Below are positions 14,763 through 21,007 of a stretch of 21,007 bases of DNA, in pieces. Each line of letters opens with the position of its first letter. Within the stretch, counting starts at the first letter, position 1. Position numbers and translations under genes: made by a program. The notes under the pieces were generated by a model. That model was not told where the DNA came from. It worked only from the letters and a program-made list of their open reading frames with translations, and did not search any database. This DNA comes from JABHGY01 sp964525185 (GTDB lineage: Bacteria; Fidelibacterota; Marinisomatia; Marinisomatales; UBA1611): NCBI GenBank assembly GCA_964525185.1, contig CAZGFQ010000034.1:1-21007 (forward strand), written 5' to 3'.

Positions 14763-15589
14763 TTCAATCATTTGAGCAATTAATCCGTTCACTACCAGTC
14801 GAATCACCCAAAAGGTGCGCCGTCATTCATCCTCAATCAGATTATTTACTGGAATGTCTCTCTGATGCTGAAAAAAGGGGTTGGATTACTCCCGTCTTAT
14901 ACCAAGAGAATTCCCCTGAAATATCCGCTCGAAAAGCTGTAACTGATACAGCCAACGGAGAAAACGATTTTATCATGAAAGGGGACATAGATACAGCCAC
15001 ATTACTTAAAGCTGTTCTGGATAAATCATTCAATCTTCGAACAAATCGAATTTTAAGCCACATTGCAGTTGTTGAATCACCCCAATATTCAAAATTAATG
15101 CTGATGACTGACGGCGGAATCCATCCAAGTCTCGATAAATCAACCATCATATCCATGATAGAAAATGGATTAATTCTGAGTCACGCTCTTGGCATTCATC
15201 ATCCAAAAGTGGCTATGTTATCACTGGTAGAAAAAGTAACACCCAAAATTCCAGAAACAATATTAGCACAAGAATTGGTTAATCATTATTCATCAGACTC
15301 GCGAATGATAATTGAAGGACCAATCGCATTGGACGTTGCTTTATCCAAAGATGCGGCAGAATCCAAAGGATTACAATCAGACATAGCCGGGCAAACGGAT
15401 ATATTTGTCGGCCCATCCATAACGACAACAAACTTTATGGTTAAAGCATTAATGAGCGTTGGGCAGTCAAAAGGGGGCGGCATTATTTTAGGCGCCAAAG
15501 TGCCTATTATCCTTCTTTCAAGATCTGATTCTCCAGAAACAAAACTTCATTCAATTGCCCTCGGGCTAACAGTATTAAAAGGAAATTAA
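14759..15589 (+). CDS. ptb: Phosphate butyryltransferase
   Basis: Converts butyryl-CoA or branched-chain acyl-CoA and phosphate to acyl phosphate and CoA, the step before butyrate kinase. The C-terminal pattern GGGIILGAKVPIILLSRSDS (239-258) followed by ETKLHSIALGL is characteristic of the phosphate acetyl/butyryltransferase family. GEADF-like middle segments are replaced by NGENDFIMKGDIDTATLLKAVL, normal for Ptb. With 276 residues it is slightly short of the common ~300. Its ATG overlaps the buk stop (ATGA). The order buk-ptb is the reverse of that in clostridia, but the pair is clearly translationally coupled. Confidence 0.9.
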   Translation: MIQSFEQLIRSLPVESPKRCAVIHPQSDYLLECLSDAEKRGWITPVLYQENSPEISARKAVTDTANGENDFIMKGDIDTATLLKAVLDKSFNLRTNRILSHIAVVESPQYSKLMLMTDGGIHPSLDKSTIISMIENGLILSHALGIHHPKVAMLSLVEKVTPKIPETILAQELVNHYSSDSRMIIEGPIALDVALSKDAAESKGLQSDIAGQTDIFVGPSITTTNFMVKALMSVGQSKGGGIILGAKVPIILLSRSDSPETKLHSIALGLTVLKGN

Positions 15590-15590
15590 A

Positions 15591-17294
15591 ATGGATATTA
15601 AACAAAGAAAAATTTTACTTTTAGGCGGATATGGTTTAGTTGGAACAGCCATTATTCGAAAATTACTTCAATACAAACCAAAAGAAATTATTATTTTATC
15701 CTTATTTGAGCATGAAGCTAAATCTGCATGTGATTTATTAGACTCAGAAGCAGGATCAACTATTCTAACACCAGAATGGGGAAATATTTTTATTCGCCAT
15801 TCATTAAAAGATTTATCCCGGAAAGATATTTTAGGGCAATCGCAAAATAGACAACAATTATTGCATGATGTTATGGATCCTTTTGATGATGGCATTCTAT
15901 CAACATCTATGTTGGATACTCTTATTTCTAAACATCAACCTCACATTATTATTGATTCAGTGAATTCAGCAACAGGCTTGGCCTATCAGGATATTTACAA
16001 TGGATATTATTCTTTAAGCAATGAACTAGAGAAAGCCAAATCAACAGAAACACTATCAAATCAATTAGTTGAAGAAATTGAAAAAATGTTAACAACATTA
16101 TATGTCCCCCAAATAATTCGCCATATTCAGATATTACATCAAAGTATGGTTAATAATAAAACAGGCGTATATATAAAAGTCGGAACAACTGGTACAGGTG
16201 GAATGGGATTAAATATTCCATACACACATAGTGAAGAACAGCCCTCACGTGTACTCCTTAGTAAAACATCTTTAGCTGGCGCTCATACACTTCTACTCTT
16301 TTTGATGGGACGTACACCCAATGGCCCTATTTGCAAAGAAGTGAAGCCAGCCGCAGCCATTGCCTGGAAAGGCATTGAATATGGTGAAGTAAAAAAACAT
16401 GGTAAATCGATTCAATTATATGATTGTCCCATTGATCAAGCTGAATCTTTGTCAAATGAATTTTCATTCGAGGGACATTCCAATTGGGTTGATACGGGTG
16501 ATTCACTGAAATCCGTCTATATTGATACAGGGGAAAATGGCATATTTTCAAGAGGCGAATTCGAAACAATTACATCTGCAGGTCAAATGGAATTTGTTAC
16601 TCCGGAAGAAATTGCCGATAATATCATATTTGAAATTTTAGGCGACAGCACAGGCCATGATATTATTAATGCCTTGGATAATTCTATAATGGGGCCAACT
16701 TACCGTGCAGGTTATATGCGTCACTTTGCTTTGGAAAAGATGGATGAACTCATGCATGAATTTGATTCTGAAAGTATCGCCTTTGAAATTTTAGGACCCC
16801 CACGATTATCCAAACTATTATTTGAGGCTCATTTATTAAAGAAAATTTGTGGTGAATTCTCCTGCATTATTGCTGAAGATTTAGATGACTTAGTCCAGAG
16901 AGCAGAAAATTATTTAGAAAATAACCCTGGATTAAGATCTGAAATGATTTCCGTTGGATTACCGATTTTAATGGCAGATGGGAAACGAATATTGCGCGGT
17001 CCTGTTGTTAAAATCCCAGCCCAATTAGGAAGAAAATCCTTAACAATTCAACCAGATAAAATAAATGAATGGGCCTATGCTGGCTGGATTGATTTGCGAA
17101 AAGAAAATATGGCACTTTGGCAAACACGTATTGAGAAAATACTTTCAGATATTGATGATTTACCTCCATCTGATACCAGCTCACGATTTCACCACGGCAT
17201 TCAATATTGGACAAACGATTCATCTCTCGAAATTGGAAAATTAGCTGCGTGGATTTTCAACCACGAAGATGAAGGAGTACGTATAAAAAGATAG
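15591..17294 (+). CDS. Rossmann-fold NAD(P)-dependent dehydrogenase/epimerase-like protein of unknown function
   Basis: A 567-residue cytoplasmic protein. It begins with KILLLGGYGLVGTAIIRKLL, whose GGYGLVG (12-18) is an extended-SDR-type dinucleotide-binding motif, with a further Rossmann strand IIIDSVNSATG near 122-133. A segment VYIKVGTTGTGGMGLNIPYTH (positions about 193-213) and LLSKTSLAGAHTLLLFLMGRTPNG follow. The second half has no motif I know. It is much longer than simple epimerases, so more than one domain is likely. It starts one base after the ptb stop and closes the operon, suggesting a step on the same acyl substrates or on a related 2-oxo/hydroxy acid. I cannot name the reaction. 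Confidence 0.7.
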   Translation: MDIKQRKILLLGGYGLVGTAIIRKLLQYKPKEIIILSLFEHEAKSACDLLDSEAGSTILTPEWGNIFIRHSLKDLSRKDILGQSQNRQQLLHDVMDPFDDGILSTSMLDTLISKHQPHIIIDSVNSATGLAYQDIYNGYYSLSNELEKAKSTETLSNQLVEEIEKMLTTLYVPQIIRHIQILHQSMVNNKTGVYIKVGTTGTGGMGLNIPYTHSEEQPSRVLLSKTSLAGAHTLLLFLMGRTPNGPICKEVKPAAAIAWKGIEYGEVKKHGKSIQLYDCPIDQAESLSNEFSFEGHSNWVDTGDSLKSVYIDTGENGIFSRGEFETITSAGQMEFVTPEEIADNIIFEILGDSTGHDIINALDNSIMGPTYRAGYMRHFALEKMDELMHEFDSESIAFEILGPPRLSKLLFEAHLLKKICGEFSCIIAEDLDDLVQRAENYLENNPGLRSEMISVGLPILMADGKRILRGPVVKIPAQLGRKSLTIQPDKINEWAYAGWIDLRKENMALWQTRIEKILSDIDDLPPSDTSSRFHHGIQYWTNDSSLEIGKLAAWIFNHEDEGVRIKR

Positions 17295-17414
17295 ACCTAT
17301 TCATCAATTATTGAGTCGAATAAATAAGCATAGTATGCAATATTTTATAATTATATGCATATTATTATATTTTTAATTGATTCTTATATCTACATAAAAT
17401 AAATTGCAGCACGC
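17295..17414. other. AT-rich intergenic gap between the fermentation operon and the TPR regulator gene
   Basis: This 120-base gap is strongly AT-rich and contains short self-complementary words (GCATAGTATGC near 17329, ATATGCATAT near 17352) but no G+C-rich hairpin with a T-tract, so no clear terminator for the upstream operon. A promoter for the downstream gene probably lies here; I cannot place it with confidence. Confidence 0.4.
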
Positions 17415-18935
17415 ATGATGCTTCAATTATCAACAGTACACAAAATTTTCACAAAGAATACACCTCCTATTCTTGGAAATGATATACCAAAGATAAACCA
17501 AGATTTGCGATGGGTTGGGCTTATCCAACAAGCATCAAAGCTCAAACTTGCAATATTTCCTGATACGAGAACCAATCTAGAATTATTATTAAATGGACAA
17601 ACTGACCTCAAAACTCGTGCTATTATATATATCGGTATAAGTCGTTATTATAAAGGAGTTGGCAATCTCTCAAAAACAGCTCAAGCTCTAGGACATGCGC
17701 ATACGCTATTATACTCTATTGAATCATCCGATGCTCACGCCTTTCTATCCATAGAAATGGCTATTCTTTTGTCCATTACTGGCAATATTGAATATGCTCA
17801 AATTCTATTAGAAAAAATACCCCAACTAACCCAATCTGAATCATTAATAAAAATGGCTCACTTTAGACAATTAGAAAATATGATGCGCCTTGGTGAAAAC
17901 AATGTCCTTTCACAACTAAAAGGATCACTTGCCTATTTCCAATCACAGAATGAATTTATTGCACAGGCAAACCATTTTAAAGCAATAGGCAATGCTTACC
18001 GTAGGTTAAATGATTATCAATTAGCCATGGAAAGTTATTTAGATGGAATCAAAATTGCTGTTACTCATGGGCATGCACATATCGCCACATCCATAGAACA
18101 TGATATTGGAATGCTCTATTTTCATATGGGACAACCAGAAAAAGCTATTAAACAATTGCAAGAAGTTGAAGCGGATAGTTTAAATTATTATGTCCAATGC
18201 GTCTCTCTTTCAAATATCGGTTTTATTGAATTAAGGATGGGCAATAATAAAAAAGCTATTCACTCTTTCACGAAAGCTCTTTCAATTGCAACTCAACATG
18301 GTATTTACCATCGCATGACTGGATTGAACTATTATTTAGGCACTCTTTTTGAAAAAGAAGTGCAACTGGACTTAAGTCGCAATTTTTATATAAATGGATT
18401 TGAATCGGCTATGAATATGGTGGAAGATCATTTCCCGTGTACTGGTGATACATTGAAAGCAATTAAAGGTTATCACACTTTTACGGAAAAATATGGACAC
18501 AATAGTCAAATGGCCGGAAAAGAAAAAACAGATGAGTGGAATTTTTTAGCATCGAAACCACTTGCTGAATCAAAAAGTATTTTTCAAAATAGATTATTGA
18601 ATCACATGGTTGATTTTCATGGCTCTAAAAGAAATGCCGCGAAACAACTCAAAATGAGTGAAAGATCCATATTTGATGTTTTAAATAAACTGAAATTGCA
18701 GGGTCATTCAAATTCTTTTAGCATTATCGATGATCTTATTCAAGTTCACCATCAATTATCTTGGACTGAAATCAATTCCTTGTTTGAGAATGAAATTATC
18801 CAACGTGCCTATCAGAATAATGATAAAAATATTCGTCAAAGTTCAAAAAGTTTAAACATCAGTTATGCAGGTGCAGCTAATAAATTAAAAGAAATTAAAA
18901 AATCAACTAACCTTGGTATAATAAATAAACAATGA
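17415..18935 (+). CDS. TPR-repeat regulator with two C-terminal Fis-type helix-turn-helix segments
   Basis: A 506-residue cytoplasmic protein. Residues about 65-340 consist of helical TPR-like repeats, clearest at 186-215 (ANHFKAIGNAYRRLNDYQLAMESYLDGI), 223-252 and 263-293. Near the end, NRLLNHMVDFHGSKRNAAKQLKMSERSIFDVLNKLK (392-427) has the layout of a Fis/HTH_8 DNA-binding helix pair. A second copy-like segment IIQRAYQNNDKNIRQSSKSLNISYAGAANKLKEIKK is at 461-496. The likely role is a transcription regulator that senses a protein or peptide through its TPR part; no receiver, AAA+ or GGDEF domain is present. ATG at 17415 and 17418 are both possible. Its stop overlaps the ATG of the next gene. 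Confidence 0.75.
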   Translation: MMLQLSTVHKIFTKNTPPILGNDIPKINQDLRWVGLIQQASKLKLAIFPDTRTNLELLLNGQTDLKTRAIIYIGISRYYKGVGNLSKTAQALGHAHTLLYSIESSDAHAFLSIEMAILLSITGNIEYAQILLEKIPQLTQSESLIKMAHFRQLENMMRLGENNVLSQLKGSLAYFQSQNEFIAQANHFKAIGNAYRRLNDYQLAMESYLDGIKIAVTHGHAHIATSIEHDIGMLYFHMGQPEKAIKQLQEVEADSLNYYVQCVSLSNIGFIELRMGNNKKAIHSFTKALSIATQHGIYHRMTGLNYYLGTLFEKEVQLDLSRNFYINGFESAMNMVEDHFPCTGDTLKAIKGYHTFTEKYGHNSQMAGKEKTDEWNFLASKPLAESKSIFQNRLLNHMVDFHGSKRNAAKQLKMSERSIFDVLNKLKLQGHSNSFSIIDDLIQVHHQLSWTEINSLFENEIIQRAYQNNDKNIRQSSKSLNISYAGAANKLKEIKKSTNLGIINKQ

Positions 18936-19405
18936 ATCGAGATTATATTATGAACACATTTAAAATTATCAGCCTATCTACCATACTAATTTTAGGTATG
19001 TGGACTGTTGGGTGTGAAGATAACGCATCATCTGAAATATTATCAATTTCACCTTCAAATGGCAGTCGCGGTGTTGCGAAAACGACAGAAATAAAAGTGG
19101 AATTCAGTGAGTCTATGAATGAAATATCTTGCGAATCAAAATTCGCTTTAATCATGGGGAATCTCGAAGAAATGCCTAGCAATTTTGATCACGCTATTTC
19201 GGGAATATTTAACTGGGATGAAGGACAGTCAATAATGACTTTCCATCCTGACTCTACATTAATGGATTCGGTCATGTATTCAATTTGCTTGAAAGAAGGA
19301 ATGGAAATGCACGGCAATGGTAAGGGAATGATGATGTCGGGCATGAGCGGACACGGTTCATCAACAGTTAATGGTATTATTTCAAAATTTGAAACGGTTA
19401 AATAA
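18932..19405 (+). CDS. Ig-like (Big_5-type) envelope protein, probable lipoprotein, with Met/His-rich tail
   Basis: 157 residues. After a hydrophobic signal (about 10-24) comes MWTVGC-ED with Cys28; the -1 Gly fits a lipobox, though Thr at -3 is unusual. Residues 36-120 (ILSISPSNGSRGVAKTTEIKVEFSESMN...FHPDSTL) have the pattern of the SbsA/Big_5 Ig-like domain. The tail at 124-141 is rich in Met, His and Gly (MEMHGNGKGMMMSGMSGHG), resembling copper-binding Met motifs. The ATG at 18932 overlaps the regulator's TGA; an inner ATG at 18950 would give a more standard 22-residue lipoprotein signal. It is followed closely by a multicopper oxidase, so a role in periplasmic copper handling is plausible. 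Confidence 0.7.
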   Translation: MNRDYIMNTFKIISLSTILILGMWTVGCEDNASSEILSISPSNGSRGVAKTTEIKVEFSESMNEISCESKFALIMGNLEEMPSNFDHAISGIFNWDEGQSIMTFHPDSTLMDSVMYSICLKEGMEMHGNGKGMMMSGMSGHGSSTVNGIISKFETVK

Positions 19406-19443
19406 TGAAGCAACATAATTATAGCAATAAAAAGGAAACATCA

Positions 19444-20076
19444 ATGAAAAATTGGTTAATTATAGCAATAGGTTTCTTAGGTTTTTTAAATGCTCAAAAT
19501 CCACTGATTATACCTCCCGCAATGACTGGGAATAATTTTGATCTTACACTTCAAGTAAGTGAAATGGAGTTTTATCCAGGTGTTTTTACAGAAACAATGG
19601 GAGTTAGTTTTTCCATTTTGGGCCCAACACTTATTATGGAAAAAGGGGAAGAAGTTTATATCACTTTCGATAATCAGCTTCCAGATACGACCACAATTCA
19701 TTGGCATGGTATGCATGTTCCTGCGGAATTCGACGGTGGACCTCATACACCTATTCCACCTAATACCATTTGGGACCCCCGTTTCATTATAAAAGATCAT
19801 GCATCAACTATGTGGTATCATCCTCATTTAATGCATAAAACAAACGAACATGTTCAGATGGGTATTGCAGGATTTGTTATTATAAAAGACGATGAAGAAG
19901 CTTTATTGGATTTACCTCGTGAATATGGTGTAGATGATATTCCGCTTGTTTTTCAAACAAAAACCTTAAATGAAAATTATCAAATCGTAACCAATATGGA
20001 TTCGAGTGGTCTTTCACATATATTAATGTGGTCCCCACTACAAGTGTTGCGAGGCTTATACCACAAAAGAGAATGA
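19444..20076 (+). CDS. Multicopper oxidase, 3'-truncated (only the first cupredoxin region)
   Basis: N-terminal third of a secreted multicopper oxidase. A signal peptide (MKNWLIIAIGFLGFLNAQ) is followed by a cupredoxin domain with IHWHGMHVPAEFDGGPHT (HWHG) and STMWYHPHLMHKT (WYHPH), the first two of the four copper motifs. The normal C-terminal HPxHxHG and HCHxxxHxxxGM motifs are missing; full proteins have roughly 450-600 residues, here 210. Homology seems to end near VTNMDSSG (about 20005); the last ~20 codons look random. The longer frame opens at 19405, but ATG at 19444 has AAGGA 7 bases upstream and the signal peptide directly behind it. Without the type 1 copper site it should be inactive, so treat it as a pseudogene unless the break is an assembly fault. 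Confidence 0.85.
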   Translation: MKNWLIIAIGFLGFLNAQNPLIIPPAMTGNNFDLTLQVSEMEFYPGVFTETMGVSFSILGPTLIMEKGEEVYITFDNQLPDTTTIHWHGMHVPAEFDGGPHTPIPPNTIWDPRFIIKDHASTMWYHPHLMHKTNEHVQMGIAGFVIIKDDEEALLDLPREYGVDDIPLVFQTKTLNENYQIVTNMDSSGLSHILMWSPLQVLRGLYHKRE

Positions 20077-20155
20077 TAACATGACGAAGACTGACTTCAA
20101 TTACGGTATCATCCTGTTCCTGGGGTAGTTTAGCCTTCGTCTGTTTCGTTGCCAT
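19880..20155 (-). CDS. Small membrane protein, apparently cut at its C-terminus
   Basis: The first ~50 codons look real: a charged start (MATKQTKAKLPQEQDDTVIEV) and one hydrophobic helix (HVIILFCGISLATLVVGTTLIYV, about 25-47). From about residue 51 the frame is merely antisense to the multicopper oxidase. The ATG overlaps the end of the upstream 47-residue ORF by 26 bases in another frame, a layout typical of coupled small genes. No ribosome binding site of its own is evident. Family not recognised. Confidence 0.4.
   Translation of the reverse strand: MATKQTKAKLPQEQDDTVIEVSLRHVIILFCGISLATLVVGTTLIYVKDHSNPYWLRFDNFHLRFLFEKQAEYHLHHIHEVNPIKLLHRLL
19990..20030. other. Probable rearrangement or assembly junction
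   Basis: The rightward multicopper oxidase loses its family pattern here, and a leftward small membrane-protein ORF starting at 20155 loses its sensible sequence at the same place, running on into antisense of the oxidase. Two opposite genes broken at one point indicate that unrelated DNA has been joined. I see no terminal inverted repeat or target duplication at the point. Confidence 0.5.
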
Positions 20156-20273
20156 CGGTAATAGCCGGGTTGTTATTTTCGTTTGTAAACAAGTCGATTA
20201 TTTGAAATGTTACCAGTGCAACACTTATGACAACAGACCCCAGATTGGTGAGTGTTTTTATTTTGGCTAACAT
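20130..20273 (-). CDS. 47-residue single-helix membrane protein
   Basis: A short ORF with a very good ribosome binding site: AAAAGGAG on the minus strand ends 5 bases before ATG at 20273. The product begins MLAKIKTLTNLGSVVISVAL, has one hydrophobic helix (about 11-28) and a polar, Asn/Glu/Asp-rich tail (FTNENNNPAITDGNETDEG). It overlaps the next leftward small ORF. Size and layout resemble small phage or toxin-type membrane proteins, but I recognise no family. Its codons are somewhat richer in G and C than those of neighbouring genes. Confidence 0.55.
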   Translation of the reverse strand: MLAKIKTLTNLGSVVISVALVTFQIIDLFTNENNNPAITDGNETDEG

Positions 20274-20562
20274 AATAGCTCCTTTTTTAAGTTTAATGAA
20301 ATAAGCAACTTGCGTAATAGCTGCTACTATAGATTTCTTATACCATATTATGACGGGAAATATTTGAACGGGATTTTTTGGAAATCTGGCGATGGCGGCC
20401 GACTATTTTTATAAAATCGGAGCAACCTGAAGTCGAAAATGCTCCATTATGTCCAATGTTGTCTGGGTTTGTCCACTTGTGTCCGGTCAATTAGTTAAAA
20501 TTTTGGTTTTTTGTTTGTGGGATGATGCGTAGATTTGTGTAGAATTAAAAGGAGAAAAAAAT
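20274..20562. other. Non-coding stretch between divergent small genes
   Basis: About 290 bases without a convincing gene. It should contain the promoters for the leftward 47-residue ORF and the rightward peptide gene. The part at 20384-20416 is locally richer in G and C. The only clear structure is the TGTCY repeat array at 20450-20484. No hairpin terminator was found. Confidence 0.5.
20450..20489 (+). repeat. Four TGTCY direct repeats with an exact 10-bp pitch
   Basis: TGTCC at 20450, TGTCT at 20460, TGTCC at 20470 and TGTCC at 20480, each followed by five variable bases. All copies lie on the same face of the helix. This resembles a cooperative protein-binding array (regulator or transposase end) about 75-110 bases upstream of the peptide gene. 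Confidence 0.6.
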
Positions 20563-20619
20563 ATGGCAAATTCTACAGGTCATAATGATTCTGCAGGGAA
20601 TGAAATTGGAGGAAAATAA
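20563..20619 (+). CDS. 18-residue peptide gene
   Basis: MANSTGHNDSAGNEIGGK, ending in TAA whose last A starts the next gene's ATG. AAAAGGAG lies 8 bases before the ATG, so translation is likely. It may be a leader that couples translation to the acidic protein downstream, or a true small peptide (signal, antimicrobial or modified-peptide precursor). It has no Cys, Trp or hydrophobic core; the Gly-Gly near the end is the only processing-like feature. Confidence 0.45.
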   Translation: MANSTGHNDSAGNEIGGK

Positions 20620-20936
20620 TGGGACAAGTATTTAGTTACGACTCTATAGGAACACCTTTAGAAGTATTTCGCGATTTAAGTGAAATATTATATAAATTAG
20701 TATGGAACTATGGGATTGTGCACGAGGATAGAGTTAGTAGTATTGAGTATGATACTTTAATAAAAATCATTGAGGCAGATGAGGTGGATATCCCTATAGA
20801 TGATACGGCAGAAGATTTTTATGGTGAATCTCTCGTAATTTTGGAAGAACTCTTAACATCTGACGATGAGTTTATTAAGACTTATGCTTTAACCACATAC
20901 ATAGAACAGGTAAGTGAAGCACTTTGGCCTGTATAA
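20619..20936 (+). CDS. Small, highly acidic protein of unknown function
   Basis: 105 residues with 24 Asp/Glu against 5 Lys/Arg. It is soluble, predicted mostly helical, with aromatic residues spread through it (LVWNYG, EDFYGE, YALTTYIEQVSEALWPV) and no signal peptide. It has a GGAGG site at 20608-20612 inside the 18-residue ORF, 6 bases before its ATG. Strongly acidic proteins of this size are common as immunity proteins, antitoxins or DNA mimics, but I recognise no family. Paired tightly with the upstream peptide gene. Confidence 0.7.
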   Translation: MGQVFSYDSIGTPLEVFRDLSEILYKLVWNYGIVHEDRVSSIEYDTLIKIIEADEVDIPIDDTAEDFYGESLVILEELLTSDDEFIKTYALTTYIEQVSEALWPV

Positions 20937-21007
20937 GTTTAAAAAAAATATAAAAGAGTTTTCGGATCCGTTAGTAAACGAAAATATAAATAGAATAAGG
21001 GATGATG

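Noticed and set aside
14842..15156. Leftward ORF of 104 codons opposite the ptb gene
   Set aside because: Shadow of the phosphate butyryltransferase reading frame; no start signals and no family resemblance.
17325..17365. AT-rich self-complementary words (GCATAGTATGC, ATATGCATAT) as a terminator or operator
   Set aside because: No G+C-rich stem and no T-tract; such words are expected by chance in DNA this rich in A and T.
19486..19800. 104-codon leftward ORF opposite the multicopper oxidase
   Set aside because: It is antisense to the well-supported copper motifs and has no recognisable signals.
20478..20486. TGTCCGG shared by the 3' end of tRNA-Arg (10610-10616) and the right-hand repeat array, as a possible att pair
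   Set aside because: Only seven bases match, there is no integrase gene, and the intervening ~10 kb are core-type genes. Chance is the simplest explanation.
20450..20489. The TGTCY repeats as a CRISPR array
   Set aside because: Repeat units of five bases with five-base gaps are far too short, and no cas gene is present.

Overview
The window reads as a chromosomal segment of an AT-rich, Gram-negative, probably anaerobic or microaerophilic bacterium. My best guess is the Marinimicrobia (SAR406/Neomarinimicrobiota) or a nearby FCB-group lineage. That rests on a type IX secretion-type C-terminal sorting domain at the left edge, an Omp85-type outer membrane protein, a ferredoxin-linked 2-oxoacid oxidoreductase and low GC. 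No marker gene here proves the assignment.

Left part (1-9970): the 3' end of a secreted protein carrying a sorting domain, then secD-secF ending in a strong hairpin terminator. Opposite to it is a NatAB-like ABC exporter pair. A rightward run follows: EamA/DMT transporter, O6-alkylguanine-DNA alkyltransferase, DUF502 membrane protein and plsY. It converges, with a 4-nt overlap, on a leftward pair: an unknown exported protein followed by a single-POTRA Omp85-type protein. The latter carries a 26-bp perfect palindrome inside its signal-peptide codons.

Middle (10042-10619): a short leftward gene for a 76-residue protein made of two copies of a ~39-residue motif. It has its own terminator, a consensus-like promoter and dyad sites flanking that promoter. 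A tRNA-Arg(TCT) follows.

Main operon (10710-17294): ferredoxin-type delta, alpha (VorB-like), beta and gamma subunits of a 2-oxoacid:ferredoxin oxidoreductase, then a small ferritin-like protein, butyrate kinase, phosphate butyryltransferase and a 567-residue Rossmann-fold protein of unknown role. Together the enzymes can turn a branched-chain 2-oxoacid into acyl-CoA, acyl phosphate and finally the free acid plus ATP, with reduced ferredoxin as co-product. The butyrate kinase gene has no ATG, GTG or TTG at its expected start. It lies in the same frame as the ferritin-like gene, behind a TAG, and seems to begin at ATC after a well-placed GGAG.

Right part (17415-21007): a TPR regulator with two Fis-type helix-turn-helix segments, a lipoprotein-like protein with a Met/His-rich tail, and a multicopper oxidase that breaks off after its first copper motifs near 20010. 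Beyond this break the sequence changes character. It holds two overlapping small leftward membrane-protein ORFs (the second cut at the same break), a ~290-base non-coding stretch with four TGTCY repeats at an exact 10-bp pitch, and a rightward pair made of an 18-residue peptide and a very acidic 105-residue protein. This tail looks like an acquired or rearranged segment and is the least explained part of the window.
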